Origin: Muricoccus nepalensis
GTDB lineage: Bacteria > Pseudomonadota > Alphaproteobacteria > Acetobacterales > Acetobacteraceae
Assembly: GCF_006438825.1 (NCBI RefSeq)
Contig: NZ_RCZP01000014.1
Location: forward strand, 54,994 to 118,993
Length of the DNA: 64,000 nucleotides
Reading direction: 5' to 3'
Shown: positions 33,162 through 42,966 of the stretch, one piece after another
Layout of the letters: the number at the start of each line of letters is the position of its first letter
Position numbering within the stretch: position 1 is the first letter of the stretch
Made by a program: the position numbers and the translations under genes
The notes under the pieces: model-generated
What the model saw: the letters and a program-made list of their open reading frames with translations, nothing else
What the model was told of the DNA's origin: nothing
Database searches by the model: none

Positions 33162-34944
33162 TCTCTCTCGGCTCCCCCAGATAGGCCGCGATGACGTCCG
33201 GGTCGGAGAGGACGTCGCGCGGGCTGCCATCGGCGATGCGGCGGCCGAAGTTGAGCACGGTGATGTGGTCCGCCACCTGCTCCACGAGGTTCATGTCGTG
33301 GTCGACGATGAGGATGGTCAGTCCATGGCCCTTGAGGCGGCGGAGCAGGGCGCCAAGCTCCCCCTTCTCCGTCATGTTGAGCCCCGCGGCCGGCTCGTCC
33401 AGCAGCAGGACGTGGGGGTTGCCCGCGAGGGCGCGCGCGATCTCGACGTAGCGCTGGTGCCCGTAGGAGAGGGTGCCGACGAGGCGGTTGGCGTCGCCCC
33501 GCAGCCCCACGAAGTCGAGCGCGGCCAGGGCGCGGCCGACCACCGCCGCCGGCTGCTCGGCGATGTCGTTCCCCGGCCGCTCCGCGCCGATCATGACGTT
33601 CTCGAGCACCGTCATGCCGCGGAAGACGCGGATGTTCTGGAAGGTGCGGGCGAGGCCGCGCCGGGTGCGCTCGTGCGGCGCCGCGGCCGTGAGGTCCTGC
33701 CCAGCGAGGCGGATCCGCCCGGCCGTCGGCCGGTAGAGGCCGGTCGCGACGTTGATGAAGGTCGTCTTGCCCGACCCGTTCGGCCCGATCAGCGCGTGGA
33801 CCGCCCCGCGCCGCACGGTCAGGTCCACGCCATCCAGCGCCTTGAGCCCGCCGAAGTGCTTGGCCAGCCCCGCGATCTCGAGCGCGGGCTCGCCGGAGGC
33901 GGAGGCGCGCTGGCTGAGGAGCGGCAGCGGCGGCACCGTGCCCTCGATCGGGGTCGCGCGGCGGAGGCGGTTGGTGACGAGGCCCCAGAGGCCGTCCGGC
34001 AGGAAGACCATGATGAGGATGACCGCCGCGCCATAGACCGCAAGGTAGATGTTCTTGAGGAAGCGGAGCCACTCGGGCAGCAGCACGAGGAGCGTCGTGC
34101 CGAGCAGCGCGCCGAAGGGCGACTGCACGCCGCCCAGCAGCGCCATGGTCAGCAGCACGATGCTTTCGCCGAAGGCGAACTGGTCGGGGCTGATATAGGC
34201 GAAGGCGCCGGCGAAGAGCCCGCCGCCCAGGCCGCCGAGCAGCGCGCTGATCCCGAAGGCGAGGACCTTCGTGCGGAAGACGTCGATCCCGCAGGTGCTG
34301 GCCGCGATCTCGTTGTCGCGCACCGCCTGCATGGCGCGCCCGAGCCGGCTCGTTTTGAGGCGCCAGGCGTACCAGGTGACGACCATGAGGACCACGAGGC
34401 AGAGCGCGAGGTAGTGGTCGCCGCGGTCGAGGTGCAGCCCCGGGAAGGACGGGCGCGGGATGGACTTGATGCCGTCCGGCCCGTGGGTGAGGCCGATCCA
34501 GTTCGTGAGCACCAGCGTCACGATCTGCTGGAAGCTGATCGTGACCATGGCGAGGTAGTGCCCGCCGAGGCGGAGGCTGGCTAGGCCGAGGGCGATGCCG
34601 AAGCCGGTGGCGACGCCCACGCCGATGAGCAGCGCGACGAGGAAGGGCAGCCCATAGTCCGTCGCGCCGATGCCGACGCCGTAGGCGCCGAGGCCGAAGA
34701 AGGCCGCCTGCGCGAGCGAGATCTGCCCGCAGTAGCCGAGCACCACGACCAGCCCCGCGACCCCGATCGCGTAGGTCGCGGCCTGCATGACCATGTTGAG
34801 GATGTAGCCGGAGGTCGGCGCGAAGGAGGAGGCGACGAGGACGGCGACGATCGCGAGGGCGAGGGAGGGAAGCCCCCGCCAGGCCCGCGCGCTCGGCACC
34901 GAGAGGGTGGCCGGGGCGGCCGCGGCTTCGGCGGTGCTGCTCAT
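33148..34944 (-). CDS. Fused branched-chain-type ABC permease and ATPase (LivM-LivG)
   Basis: A 598-residue fusion. Residues 1-330 are LivM with about ten membrane segments and the family loop CGQISLAQAAFFGLGAYG in parts, HGPDGIKSIPRP and SRLGRAMQAVRDNEIAASTCGID in parts. A short linker (about 335-352) leads to LivG: Walker A IGPNGSGKTT, the LivG block RGLARTFQNIRVF, signature LSYGHQR (usual LSYGQQR) and Walker B LLLDEPAAGLN. The frame is continuous, so this is a real fusion and not two genes. The start overlaps LivH by four bases (ATGA). Inner membrane. Confidence 0.94.
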   Translation of the reverse strand: MSSTAEAAAAPATLSVPSARAWRGLPSLALAIVAVLVASSFAPTSGYILNMVMQAATYAIGVAGLVVVLGYCGQISLAQAAFFGLGAYGVGIGATDYGLPFLVALLIGVGVATGFGIALGLASLRLGGHYLAMVTISFQQIVTLVLTNWIGLTHGPDGIKSIPRPSFPGLHLDRGDHYLALCLVVLMVVTWYAWRLKTSRLGRAMQAVRDNEIAASTCGIDVFRTKVLAFGISALLGGLGGGLFAGAFAYISPDQFAFGESIVLLTMALLGGVQSPFGALLGTTLLVLLPEWLRFLKNIYLAVYGAAVILIMVFLPDGLWGLVTNRLRRATPIEGTVPPLPLLSQRASASGEPALEIAGLAKHFGGLKALDGVDLTVRRGAVHALIGPNGSGKTTFINVATGLYRPTAGRIRLAGQDLTAAAPHERTRRGLARTFQNIRVFRGMTVLENVMIGAERPGNDIAEQPAAVVGRALAALDFVGLRGDANRLVGTLSYGHQRYVEIARALAGNPHVLLLDEPAAGLNMTEKGELGALLRRLKGHGLTILIVDHDMNLVEQVADHITVLNFGRRIADGSPRDVLSDPDVIAAYLGEPRENALA

Positions 34945-35819
34945 GCCTTCTCCGAGATCTTCTCGCCGAACAAGCCCTGCGGCCGGATCAGGAGGAACAG
35001 GAGGAGGAGGGCGAAGGCGATCGCGTCCTTGTAGGGCACCGAGATGAAGGCGGCGCCGAAGGTCTCGACGACGCCCAGCGCCAGCCCCCCGAGGATGGCG
35101 CCGGGGATGTTCCCGAAGCCGCCGATGATGTTGGCCGCGAAGGCCTTGAGGGAGATGAGCGCCCCCATTCCGACCGAGACGAAAAGGATGGGCGCCACCA
35201 GCACGCCGGCGATGCCCCCGAGCGCCGCGCTGTAGCCGAAGGTGATGAGCACCATGACCGCGACGGGGATGCCGAGCAGGCTCGCCATCTCCTTGTCCTG
35301 GCTGGTCGCCTGCAGCTTCTTGCCGAGAAGCGTCTTCTCGAAGATGAGGAACTGCAGCAGCACCAGCAGCGCGGTGATCACGATGATCGCAAGGTACTGG
35401 CTGTCCATGAACACGCCGCCGATCTCGAGGCCCGGGCTGTCGAAGAGGCCCGGCAGGACCTCGGGACTCGGGCCATAGGTCGCGAGCACGATGTTCGAGA
35501 GGAAGATGCTCGCGCCGATTGTGCTGATGATGACCGGAAGCTGCCCGCGGTGTCGGAGTGGCCAGTAGGTCGCGCCCGCGAAGAGGATGCCGAAGGCGGC
35601 CATCCCGACGACCGCGAGCGGGATGGCCACGAAGTAGGGCAGGCCGAGGATGCTCAGCAGCACGACCATCATGTAGGCGCCGAGCATGCTGAACTCGCCC
35701 TGGGCAAAATTCACGACGTTGGCGGCGCGGATGAGCAGCACGAAGCCGAGGGCCACGAGCGCGTAGATGGCGCCGATGCCGAGGCCGGTGAAAAGAAGCT
35801 GGGGGACGAGCTCAAGCAC
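34941..35819 (-). CDS. livH: Branched-chain-type ABC transporter permease (LivH)
   Basis: A 292-residue permease starting at GTG. About eight membrane segments; LivH blocks are LFTGLGIGAIYALVALGFVL in parts, RAANVVNFAQGEFSMLGAYM in parts, the cytoplasmic loop LQATSQDKEMASLLGI and ANIIGGFGNIPGAILGGL. Pairs with the LivM half of the fused protein. It lies 45 bases downstream of the binding-protein gene and overlaps the fusion gene by ATGA. Confidence 0.95.
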   Translation of the reverse strand: MLELVPQLLFTGLGIGAIYALVALGFVLLIRAANVVNFAQGEFSMLGAYMMVVLLSILGLPYFVAIPLAVVGMAAFGILFAGATYWPLRHRGQLPVIISTIGASIFLSNIVLATYGPSPEVLPGLFDSPGLEIGGVFMDSQYLAIIVITALLVLLQFLIFEKTLLGKKLQATSQDKEMASLLGIPVAVMVLITFGYSAALGGIAGVLVAPILFVSVGMGALISLKAFAANIIGGFGNIPGAILGGLALGVVETFGAAFISVPYKDAIAFALLLLFLLIRPQGLFGEKISEKA

Positions 35820-35864
35820 CGGCCCGCCCTCCGTCCACGCGGGTGCGGCCCGCCCGCGCGCCCC

Positions 35865-37004
35865 TCATTCCTGCACGTCGATCCGGCGGATGAAGACGAT
35901 CTTCCCGGCGTCGTTGCGCACGATGTTGTAGCCGCGCAGCCCGTCGCCGTTCGCGTCGAAGTTGTACTCGCCCTCCGCACCCGCGTAGCCGCGGATGCCG
36001 AGCAGGGCGGTGCGGATCTTCTCGGGGTCGGTGCTGCCGGCGGTGTTGATCGCGAGGGCGAGGAGGTTCACCGCGTCGAAGGTCCAGGAGGACTGGTTGT
36101 CCGCCATCTTCTTGTAGGCGGCCTCGTAGCGGGTGGCGAAGTCCTTGCTGGCGGGCGTCGCGTCCACCGCGAAGTCGGCGACGCCGAAGGTGCCGAAGAG
36201 CGCGGGGCCGGCGAGGCTCAGCGCCGTCGTGTTCGTGATGGAGGGCGAGCCGATCCAGGGGATGCGGACGCCGAGCTGGCGGATCTGGCGGGCGAAGATG
36301 CCGAGGTCGTTCTCGAAGGTGAAGTAGCTGCCGAGCACGTCCGCGCCCGACTGCCGGACCGCGAGGACCACGGCCGTGTAGTCCGAGGCCTGGTTCGTGT
36401 AGCCCTGCATCAGCACGGGCGTGATGCCCTTCGCCTTCAGCGCCTCCTCCAGCGCCTTGGCGCCGTTGCTGCCGAAGGCGTCGGTCGAGTAGACGACGGC
36501 CCATTTCCGCTTCTGCAGGTCCGTCACGCCGTATTCGGCGATGACCTTGCCCGAGTAGTTGTCGTTCGGCCGGCAGCGGAAGAGCCAGCGGTTGCCCATG
36601 CGGGTGAGGGTGGGCGAGGTGCCGCCGATCATCATCGGCTTGCCCGCCTTCAGCACGTCGGGCGCCATGGCGTCGACCTGCGTGCTGCGGATGGAGCCGA
36701 TGAAGGCCGCGATGTCGCGCTGCGCCGAGAGCCGGCTGAAGGCGAGGACGGCGCCCGGGTTGGTGGTCTGGTCGTCCTCCACGACCAGCTCCATCTTCCG
36801 GTCGAGCACGCCCTTCTCGTTCACGGCCTGCAGGGCCAGCCGGGCGCCGTTGAGCTGGAAGCTGCCGGCCTCCGCCGCGGGGCCGGTGGAGGGGAAGACG
36901 CAGCCGATCTTGATGGGATCGGCGGCCGACGCGATGCGCGGGGCGGCGAGCAGCGCCCCGGTGCCGATGGCGAGGGCGCGCCTAGAGATCACCTTCTCAT
37001 TCAC
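35865..37004 (-). CDS. Branched-chain-type ABC transporter periplasmic binding protein (LivK-like)
   Basis: A 379-residue type I periplasmic binding protein. A signal peptide of Tat character lies at the start (SRRALAIGTGALLAAPRIASA). The Leu/Ile/Val-binding fold shows IKIGCVFPSTGPAAEAG, VEDDQTTNPGAVLAFSRL, IGSIRSTQVDAMAP, WAVVYSTDAFGSNGAKAL and the C-terminal GRIVFIRR-like end. GTG at 37004 is nine bases after GGAGGAG; another GTG six bases earlier is too close to the ribosome site. First gene of the importer operon, divergent from the UxaA-type dehydratase across 276 bases, so transport and catabolism probably share control. Confidence 0.92.
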   Translation of the reverse strand: MNEKVISRRALAIGTGALLAAPRIASAADPIKIGCVFPSTGPAAEAGSFQLNGARLALQAVNEKGVLDRKMELVVEDDQTTNPGAVLAFSRLSAQRDIAAFIGSIRSTQVDAMAPDVLKAGKPMMIGGTSPTLTRMGNRWLFRCRPNDNYSGKVIAEYGVTDLQKRKWAVVYSTDAFGSNGAKALEEALKAKGITPVLMQGYTNQASDYTAVVLAVRQSGADVLGSYFTFENDLGIFARQIRQLGVRIPWIGSPSITNTTALSLAGPALFGTFGVADFAVDATPASKDFATRYEAAYKKMADNQSSWTFDAVNLLALAINTAGSTDPEKIRTALLGIRGYAGAEGEYNFDANGDGLRGYNIVRNDAGKIVFIRRIDVQE

Positions 37005-37280
37005 GAACACGTTCTCCTCCTGCGGTTCTGCCGACCACCTTGGAACAAAGTGCATCACAGGGATGGATGTTCTGCAAGCGGCCTGGCCCGGGCCACGCGT
37101 CCAGGCGTCATTGCGGGAAGACCGGCGGAAACATGGAGGGCCGTTAATCTTGCTGCGCCTCTCGGTGTCCACGGGAGAGGGGCTGGCGCCGCGCCGGCCG
37201 GCGCTCCATTCTTCAGGGGCCACGCCGCTCCGACCCCGGCCCGACGAAGGGGTGCCGGCGAGGCTCCAGGAGCACCCCCC
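37005..37280. other. 276-base divergent intergenic region, importer versus dehydratase
   Basis: Holds the GGAGGAG site of the binding-protein gene next to 37010 and CAGGAG for the dehydratase near 37269. A modestly AT-richer patch lies near 37045-37075 (ACCTTGGAACAAAG and GGATGGATGTTCTG) and another near 37143 (CGTTAATCTTG). These are the best places for promoters and an operator. I saw no convincing palindrome and no small gene. Confidence 0.4.
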
Positions 37281-38819
37281 ATGCTGACCTCCTCGCTTGC
37301 CCCGCCGGTGATCCACCTCAACGCGGCCGACAACGTCGCGGTGGCCCGCAGCCGCGTTGCGGTCGGCGCCTCGCTCGGCCATGGCGGGCTGGTCGCGGCG
37401 ACCGATGTCCCGCGCGGGCACAAGGTGGCCGTCGCGCCGATCGCCGCCGGCCAGAGCGTGCGGAAATACGGCCAGGTCATCGGGGTCGCGATCGCCGACA
37501 TCGCGCCGGGCGAGCACGTCCACCTCCACAACATGGACATGCGCGACGGCGACCTCGTGCACGAGTTCTGCGCGGACGCGCGCCCGACGCCGCTCCTGCC
37601 CGAGTCCGAGCGCCGGACCTTCGAGGGCTACGCGCGCGAGGACGGCTCCGCCGGGACGCGGAACTACATCGGCATCATCACCTCCGTGAACTGCTCCGCC
37701 ACCGTCGCGCGCGCCGTCGCGGACCGCTTCAGCCGCGGCGGGGAGCTCGACGGCTTCGGGAACGTCGACGGCGTGGTGGCCCTGACCCACGAGGGCGGCT
37801 GCGCGCTCACGACGAAGGGGGAGGGCTACGACCTTCTCACCCGCACCCTCGGCGGCTACGCGCGCAACCCGAACTTCGGGGGCATCCTCATGATCGGGCT
37901 CGGCTGCGAGACGAACCAGATCGGGCCCATCCTCGAGCGCCACGGGCTGGAGGAGGGGCCCTTCCTACGGACGATGACGATCCAGCGGGAAGGGGGCACG
38001 CGCCGCACGATCGAGGCGGCGTCGGCCGCGATCCGCGCCATGCTGCCGGCCGTGAACGCGGTCGCGCGCACCACCCAGCCGCTGTCGAAGCTGAAGCTCG
38101 CCCTGCAGTGCGGCGGGTCGGACGGCTATTCCGGCATCTCGGCCAACCCCGCGCTCGGCCACGCGGCGGACCTTCTCGTGCGGCACGGGGGCACGGCGGT
38201 GCTGAGCGAGACGCCCGAGATCTACGGCGCCGAGCACCTCCTCACGCGCCGCGCCACGAGCCCCGCGGTCGCCGGCAAGCTGCTCGACCGCATCGAGTGG
38301 TGGCGGAACTACACCGCGAAGAACGGCGCCGAGCTGAACAACAACCCGTCCCACGGCAACAAGGCCGGGGGGCTCACGACGATCCTCGAGAAGTCGCTCG
38401 GCGCGGTCGCCAAGGGGGGGACCATGCCGCTCGAGGCGGTCTTCGAGTACGCCGAGCCGATCGACCGCTCCGGCTTCGTGTTCATGGACACGCCCGGCTA
38501 CGACCCCGTCGCCGTCACGGGCCAGGTCGCCGGCGGCTGCAACGTCATCTGCTTCACCACGGGGCGCGGCTCGGTGTCGGGGTTCAAGCCCGCGCCCTGC
38601 ATCAAGATCTCGACCAACACCGAGATGTACGCGCACATGGAGGAGGACATGGACATCGACTGCGGCGGCATCGTCGCGGGCGAGGAAACCATCGAGCGGG
38701 CCGGGGAGCGCATCTTCGAGCTCGTCCTGGCCGTCGCCTCCGGCCAGAGGACGTTGAGCGAGGGCTTCGACTACGGCAACAACGAGTTCGTCCCCTGGCA
38801 CATCGGCGCCGTGACCTGA
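37281..38819 (+). CDS. UxaA-family (altronate/galactarate-type) sugar-acid dehydratase
   Basis: A 512-residue protein of the UxaA family, iron-dependent sugar-acid dehydratases. An N-terminal SAF domain (about 10-95: VIHLNAADNVAVA, HKVAVAPIAAGQSV, IAPGEHVHLHNM) is joined to the catalytic part: GTRNYIGIITSVNCSATVA in parts, HEGGCALTTKGE, MIGLGCETNQI, LALQCGGSDGYSGISANPALG in parts, and NVICFTTGRGS. The cysteines in these blocks are the likely iron ligands. Both domains in one chain match single-gene UxaA proteins. The ATG at 37281 follows CAGGAG. A dehydrogenase gene follows 80 bases later. The precise sugar acid cannot be told. Confidence 0.92.
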   Translation: MLTSSLAPPVIHLNAADNVAVARSRVAVGASLGHGGLVAATDVPRGHKVAVAPIAAGQSVRKYGQVIGVAIADIAPGEHVHLHNMDMRDGDLVHEFCADARPTPLLPESERRTFEGYAREDGSAGTRNYIGIITSVNCSATVARAVADRFSRGGELDGFGNVDGVVALTHEGGCALTTKGEGYDLLTRTLGGYARNPNFGGILMIGLGCETNQIGPILERHGLEEGPFLRTMTIQREGGTRRTIEAASAAIRAMLPAVNAVARTTQPLSKLKLALQCGGSDGYSGISANPALGHAADLLVRHGGTAVLSETPEIYGAEHLLTRRATSPAVAGKLLDRIEWWRNYTAKNGAELNNNPSHGNKAGGLTTILEKSLGAVAKGGTMPLEAVFEYAEPIDRSGFVFMDTPGYDPVAVTGQVAGGCNVICFTTGRGSVSGFKPAPCIKISTNTEMYAHMEEDMDIDCGGIVAGEETIERAGERIFELVLAVASGQRTLSEGFDYGNNEFVPWHIGAVT

Positions 38820-38899
38820 GCGGCGCGCCGCCTGGGGCGGCTTGTTGACCGCGGCGCGGGCGTGAGACACTGCCTGCGCAACGGAGGGAGCGAGTATCC

Positions 38900-39643
38900 A
38901 TGGCGAACCGGCTGGAGGGGAAGCGCGCCTTCGTCACGGCGGCGGCGCAGGGCATCGGCCGCGCCATCGCCGCCGCCTTCGCGCGCGAGGGGGCCAGCGT
39001 GGTCGCGACGGACCGCGACGCGGGCGGGCTCGCCGGCCTGGAGGGCTGCGAGACCCGCGTCCTCGACGTGCTCGACGACGAGGCCTTCGCGCGGGCGATC
39101 GCCGGGAGCGGGCCGCTCGACATCCTCGTGAACTGCGCGGGCGTCGTGCACCAGAACACGGCGCTCACCTGCACGGACGCGGAGTGGGAGGCCGCCTTCG
39201 CCCTCAACTGCCGCTCGACCTGGAAGGGCATGGCGGCCGCGCTCCCCGGGATGATCGAGTGCGGGCGCGGGGCGGTGGTGAACATCGCGAGCGCGGCGGG
39301 CTTCGCCAAGGCCGCGCCGAACCGCTTCGTCTACGGCGCGACGAAGGCGGCCATCGTCGGCATGACCAAGGCGGCGGCCGTCGACGTGGTCGCGCGCGGC
39401 GTGCGGCTGAACTGCATCTGCCCGGGCACGGTCGACACCCCCTCGCTCGGGGAGAGGATCGCGGCCAACGCCGCCTCGGCCGGGAGCGTGGAGGCGGCGC
39501 GCGCCGCCTTCGTTGCCCGCCAGGCCGTGGGGCGCCTCGGCAGCCCCGAGGAGATCGCGGCGCTGGCCGTTTACCTCGCCTCCGACGAGAGCGCCTTCGT
39601 GACCGGGCAGGCGATCGTCATCGACGGCGGCTGGACCCTCTAG
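38900..39643 (+). CDS. SDR-family oxidoreductase, sugar-acid dehydrogenase type
   Basis: A 247-residue classical SDR. Cofactor loop [13 protein letters not shown] (usual TGxxxGxG), Asp37-type residue in VVATDRDA favouring NAD, NNAG-like LVNCAGVV, active site Ser in VNIASAAG and YGATK. The C terminus [20 protein letters not shown] in parts is standard. It resembles the DHRS6 and 2-keto-3-deoxy-L-fuconate dehydrogenase group. The position after a UxaA dehydratase supports oxidation of a 2-keto-3-deoxy sugar acid. The ATG at 38900 follows GGAGGGAG. Confidence 0.9.
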   Translation: MANRLEGKRAFVTAAAQGIGRAIAAAFAREGASVVATDRDAGGLAGLEGCETRVLDVLDDEAFARAIAGSGPLDILVNCAGVVHQNTALTCTDAEWEAAFALNCRSTWKGMAAALPGMIECGRGAVVNIASAAGFAKAAPNRFVYGATKAAIVGMTKAAAVDVVARGVRLNCICPGTVDTPSLGERIAANAASAGSVEAARAAFVARQAVGRLGSPEEIAALAVYLASDESAFVTGQAIVIDGGWTL

Positions 39644-39654
39644 CCGCGCGCCCT

Positions 39655-39676
39655 GGCCCGGGCCTCAGCCCGGGCC
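39655..39676. terminator. Hairpin between convergent SDR and SMP-30 genes, with a stop codon in its loop
   Basis: Nine-base arms GGCCCGGGC and GCCCGGGCC around CTCA. The stop codon of the SMP-30 gene (minus strand, 39665-39667) lies in the loop. It starts 12 bases after the SDR stop, so it can end both transcripts. Confidence 0.65.
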
Positions 39677-40873
39677 GGCGCCCTGCGTGTTGACGAAGAC
39701 GGCGTAGAGCGACTGGCTGCCCGCCATGAAGAGGCGGTTCCGCTTCGGCCCGCCGAAGCAGAGGTTGCCGCAGACCTCCGGCAGCCGGATGCGCCCGATG
39801 AGCTTGCCCTGCGGGTTCCAGACGGTGACGCCGTTGTAGCCGACCGCGCGGCCCGCGTTGCTGGAGGCCCAGAGGTTCCCGTCCACGTCGCAGCGCAGCC
39901 CGTCCGGCCCGCACTTCACGCCGTCCACGACGCAATCCGAGAAAACCGTCCCGTTGGAGAGGCGGTTGTCGGCGCCGACGTCGAAGACGTGGATGTCGCT
40001 CTTGCCGCCGGAACCGGTGTCGCCCGGCCCCTTGCCGGTGCTCGCGACGTAGAGGCGCTTGTAGTCCGGCGAGAAGGCAAGGCCGTTCGGGTCCGGCACC
40101 TGCTCCTCCGTGAGCACGCGGTCGAGGCGCCCGGAGGGGTCGAGCCGGTAGACGTTCGTCGGCAGCTCTCGCCGCGCGGCGCCGATGCCGGCCGCCTGGC
40201 CGAGGCGCGGGTTCAGTCGGCCGCCGCCGTTGCTCGGCCCGCCCGCGGCGTCGGGCGCGCCCTCGTAGAGCTGCCCGCCATAGGGCGGGTCGGTGAACCA
40301 GACGCTGCCGTCGGGATGCGCCACCGCGTCGTTGGGCGAGTTGAGGCGCTTCCCCTCGAAGGTGTCCGCCAGCACGGTGACGGAGCCGTCGAGCTCGTAG
40401 CGCACGACGCGGCGCGTCAGGTGCTCGCACGAGATCTGGCGGCCCTGAAAGTCGAAGGTGTTGCCGTTGCTGTTGTTGGAGGGCGCGCGGAAGACCGAGA
40501 CGCGCCCGTTGTCCTCAATCCAGCGGAGCTGGCGGTTGTTGGGGATGTCGCTCCAGAGAAGGTAGCGCCCCTGCGCGTTCCAGGCCGGCCCCTCCATCCA
40601 CAGCGCGCCCGTCCAGAGTCGCTGGATCGCGCTGTTCGGCTGGGCGTAGGCGTCGAAGGAGGGATCGACGCTCAGCACGTCCGGGTCGGTGAAGTAGGTC
40701 GTCGGCGGCGCGTCGGGGGCGAAGCTGCGCGGCGGCGTGGTGATCGTGCTCGGCGGTCCCGGGCGGGCCGGCTGCGCGAGGGCCGTGCCCATCCCCGTGG
40801 CCGCCAGGGCCGAGGCGCTCGCCAGGGCGCCGACCACGCGGCGCCGCGTGGCGCCAACTCCGCTCTCCGTCAT
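39665..40873 (-). CDS. Exported SMP-30/gluconolactonase-family protein
   Basis: A 402-residue propeller protein. A Tat-like signal is seen in ATRRRVVGALASASALAATG ending in ALAQ. The SMP-30 metal site is readable: Glu in WMEGPAWNAQG, Asn in LNSPNDAVAHPDG, Asn and Asp in DPNGLAFSPDYKRL and GPDGLRCDVDGN. VWFTDPPYG is also typical. These enzymes open sugar lactones with a divalent cation. The ATG at 40873 is six bases after GGAGG; 20 upstream codons are ignored. With the neighbouring dehydratase, SDR and importer it would supply a sugar acid from a lactone in the periplasm, by inference. Confidence 0.9.
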   Translation of the reverse strand: MTESGVGATRRRVVGALASASALAATGMGTALAQPARPGPPSTITTPPRSFAPDAPPTTYFTDPDVLSVDPSFDAYAQPNSAIQRLWTGALWMEGPAWNAQGRYLLWSDIPNNRQLRWIEDNGRVSVFRAPSNNSNGNTFDFQGRQISCEHLTRRVVRYELDGSVTVLADTFEGKRLNSPNDAVAHPDGSVWFTDPPYGGQLYEGAPDAAGGPSNGGGRLNPRLGQAAGIGAARRELPTNVYRLDPSGRLDRVLTEEQVPDPNGLAFSPDYKRLYVASTGKGPGDTGSGGKSDIHVFDVGADNRLSNGTVFSDCVVDGVKCGPDGLRCDVDGNLWASSNAGRAVGYNGVTVWNPQGKLIGRIRLPEVCGNLCFGGPKRNRLFMAGSQSLYAVFVNTQGAGPG

Positions 40874-40996
40874 GCACGTCCTCCGCTGCGGCGCGATCCT
40901 TGCCCTTCGTCGCGCCTGATCAAACGCTAACACTCGTGCCGGAGCCCGGCCAGATCTAATGGCGCCCGCGCAGGGCCTGGCCGCGACGCGCGGCGA

Positions 40997-41979
<983 letters not shown>

Positions 41980-41980
<1 letters not shown>

Positions 41981-42966
41981 CACGATGGGGCGCCGAGCGG
42001 GTGGTGGCAGAGGGCGAGCTGCCCCTCGCCGAAATAGACCTCCGGCGGCGGCCGCGCGCAGTCCGGCGCCGCGCGCGGGCAGCGGGTGCGGAAGGAGCAG
42101 CCGGGATCGGGGCGGCCGTCCGCCTCCCGCGGCGGGCTGCCCGAGACCAGCTGCGGCAGCCGCGCGCCGGGCTCGTGGCCCGTGGGCATGGAGCCGATGA
42201 GGGCCGCGGTGTAGGGGTGGCGCGGCGCGGCGATCACGCGCGCCGCCGGCCCGCGCTCCACCACGCGCCCCGCGTACATCACGCAGACGTCGTCGGCGAG
42301 GGAGGAGACCACCGCAAGGTCGTGCGTGATCCAGAGGAAGGCGGTGCCGGTCTCATCCGCGAGGCGGCGCACCTCGGCCAGGATCTGCCCCTGGATCGAG
42401 ACGTCGAGCGCGGTGGTCGGCTCGTCCGCGATGATGGCGGCGGGGCGGTGCAGCAGGGCCGTCGCGATGGCCACGCGCTGTCGCATCCCGCCCGAGAGCT
42501 GATGCGGGTAGGCCTCGAGCCGCTCGGCCGGGCTCGGGATGCCGACAATGGCGAGCGCGTCCCGCGCGCGGTCGAGCGCGGCCCTCTGCGAGACGCGGTC
42601 GTGGGCGCGCACCGCCGCGGCCATCTGCGTGCCAACCTTCAGCACGGGGTTGAGCGTCATCAGCGGGTCCTGGAACACCATCGCCACGCGCGCGCCCCGC
42701 AGGCGACGCATCGCGGCCGGCGGCAGGCCGGAGATCTCCCGCCCTTCCAGCAGGACCGTTCCCCCCACCACGCGGCCGGGCGGCTCCACGAGGCCGATGA
42801 TGGAGAAGCCCGTCACCGACTTGCCGGAACCGCTCTCGCCCACCAGGCCGAGGATGCGCCCACGCTCGACGCGCAGGCTGACGCCGTCCACCGCCCGCAG
42901 GACGCCGCCGCGCACAGGGAACTCGGTGCGGAGGTCGCGCAGCTCGAGCGCGGGCGCCTCCGTCAC
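41980..42966 (-). CDS. Dipeptide/oligopeptide-type ABC transporter ATPase, DppD/OppD-like
   Basis: A 328-residue ATPase. Walker A GESGSGKSV, QDPLMTLNPVLKVG, signature LSGGMRQR, Walker B AIIADEPTTALDVS, ITHDLAVVSS and the cysteine-containing tail CSFRTRCPRAAPDC. GTG at 42966 overlaps the permease stop by four bases and is taken as the start; the longer open frame upstream lies inside the permease gene. Energises the same importer together with the downstream DppF-like subunit. Confidence 0.94.
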
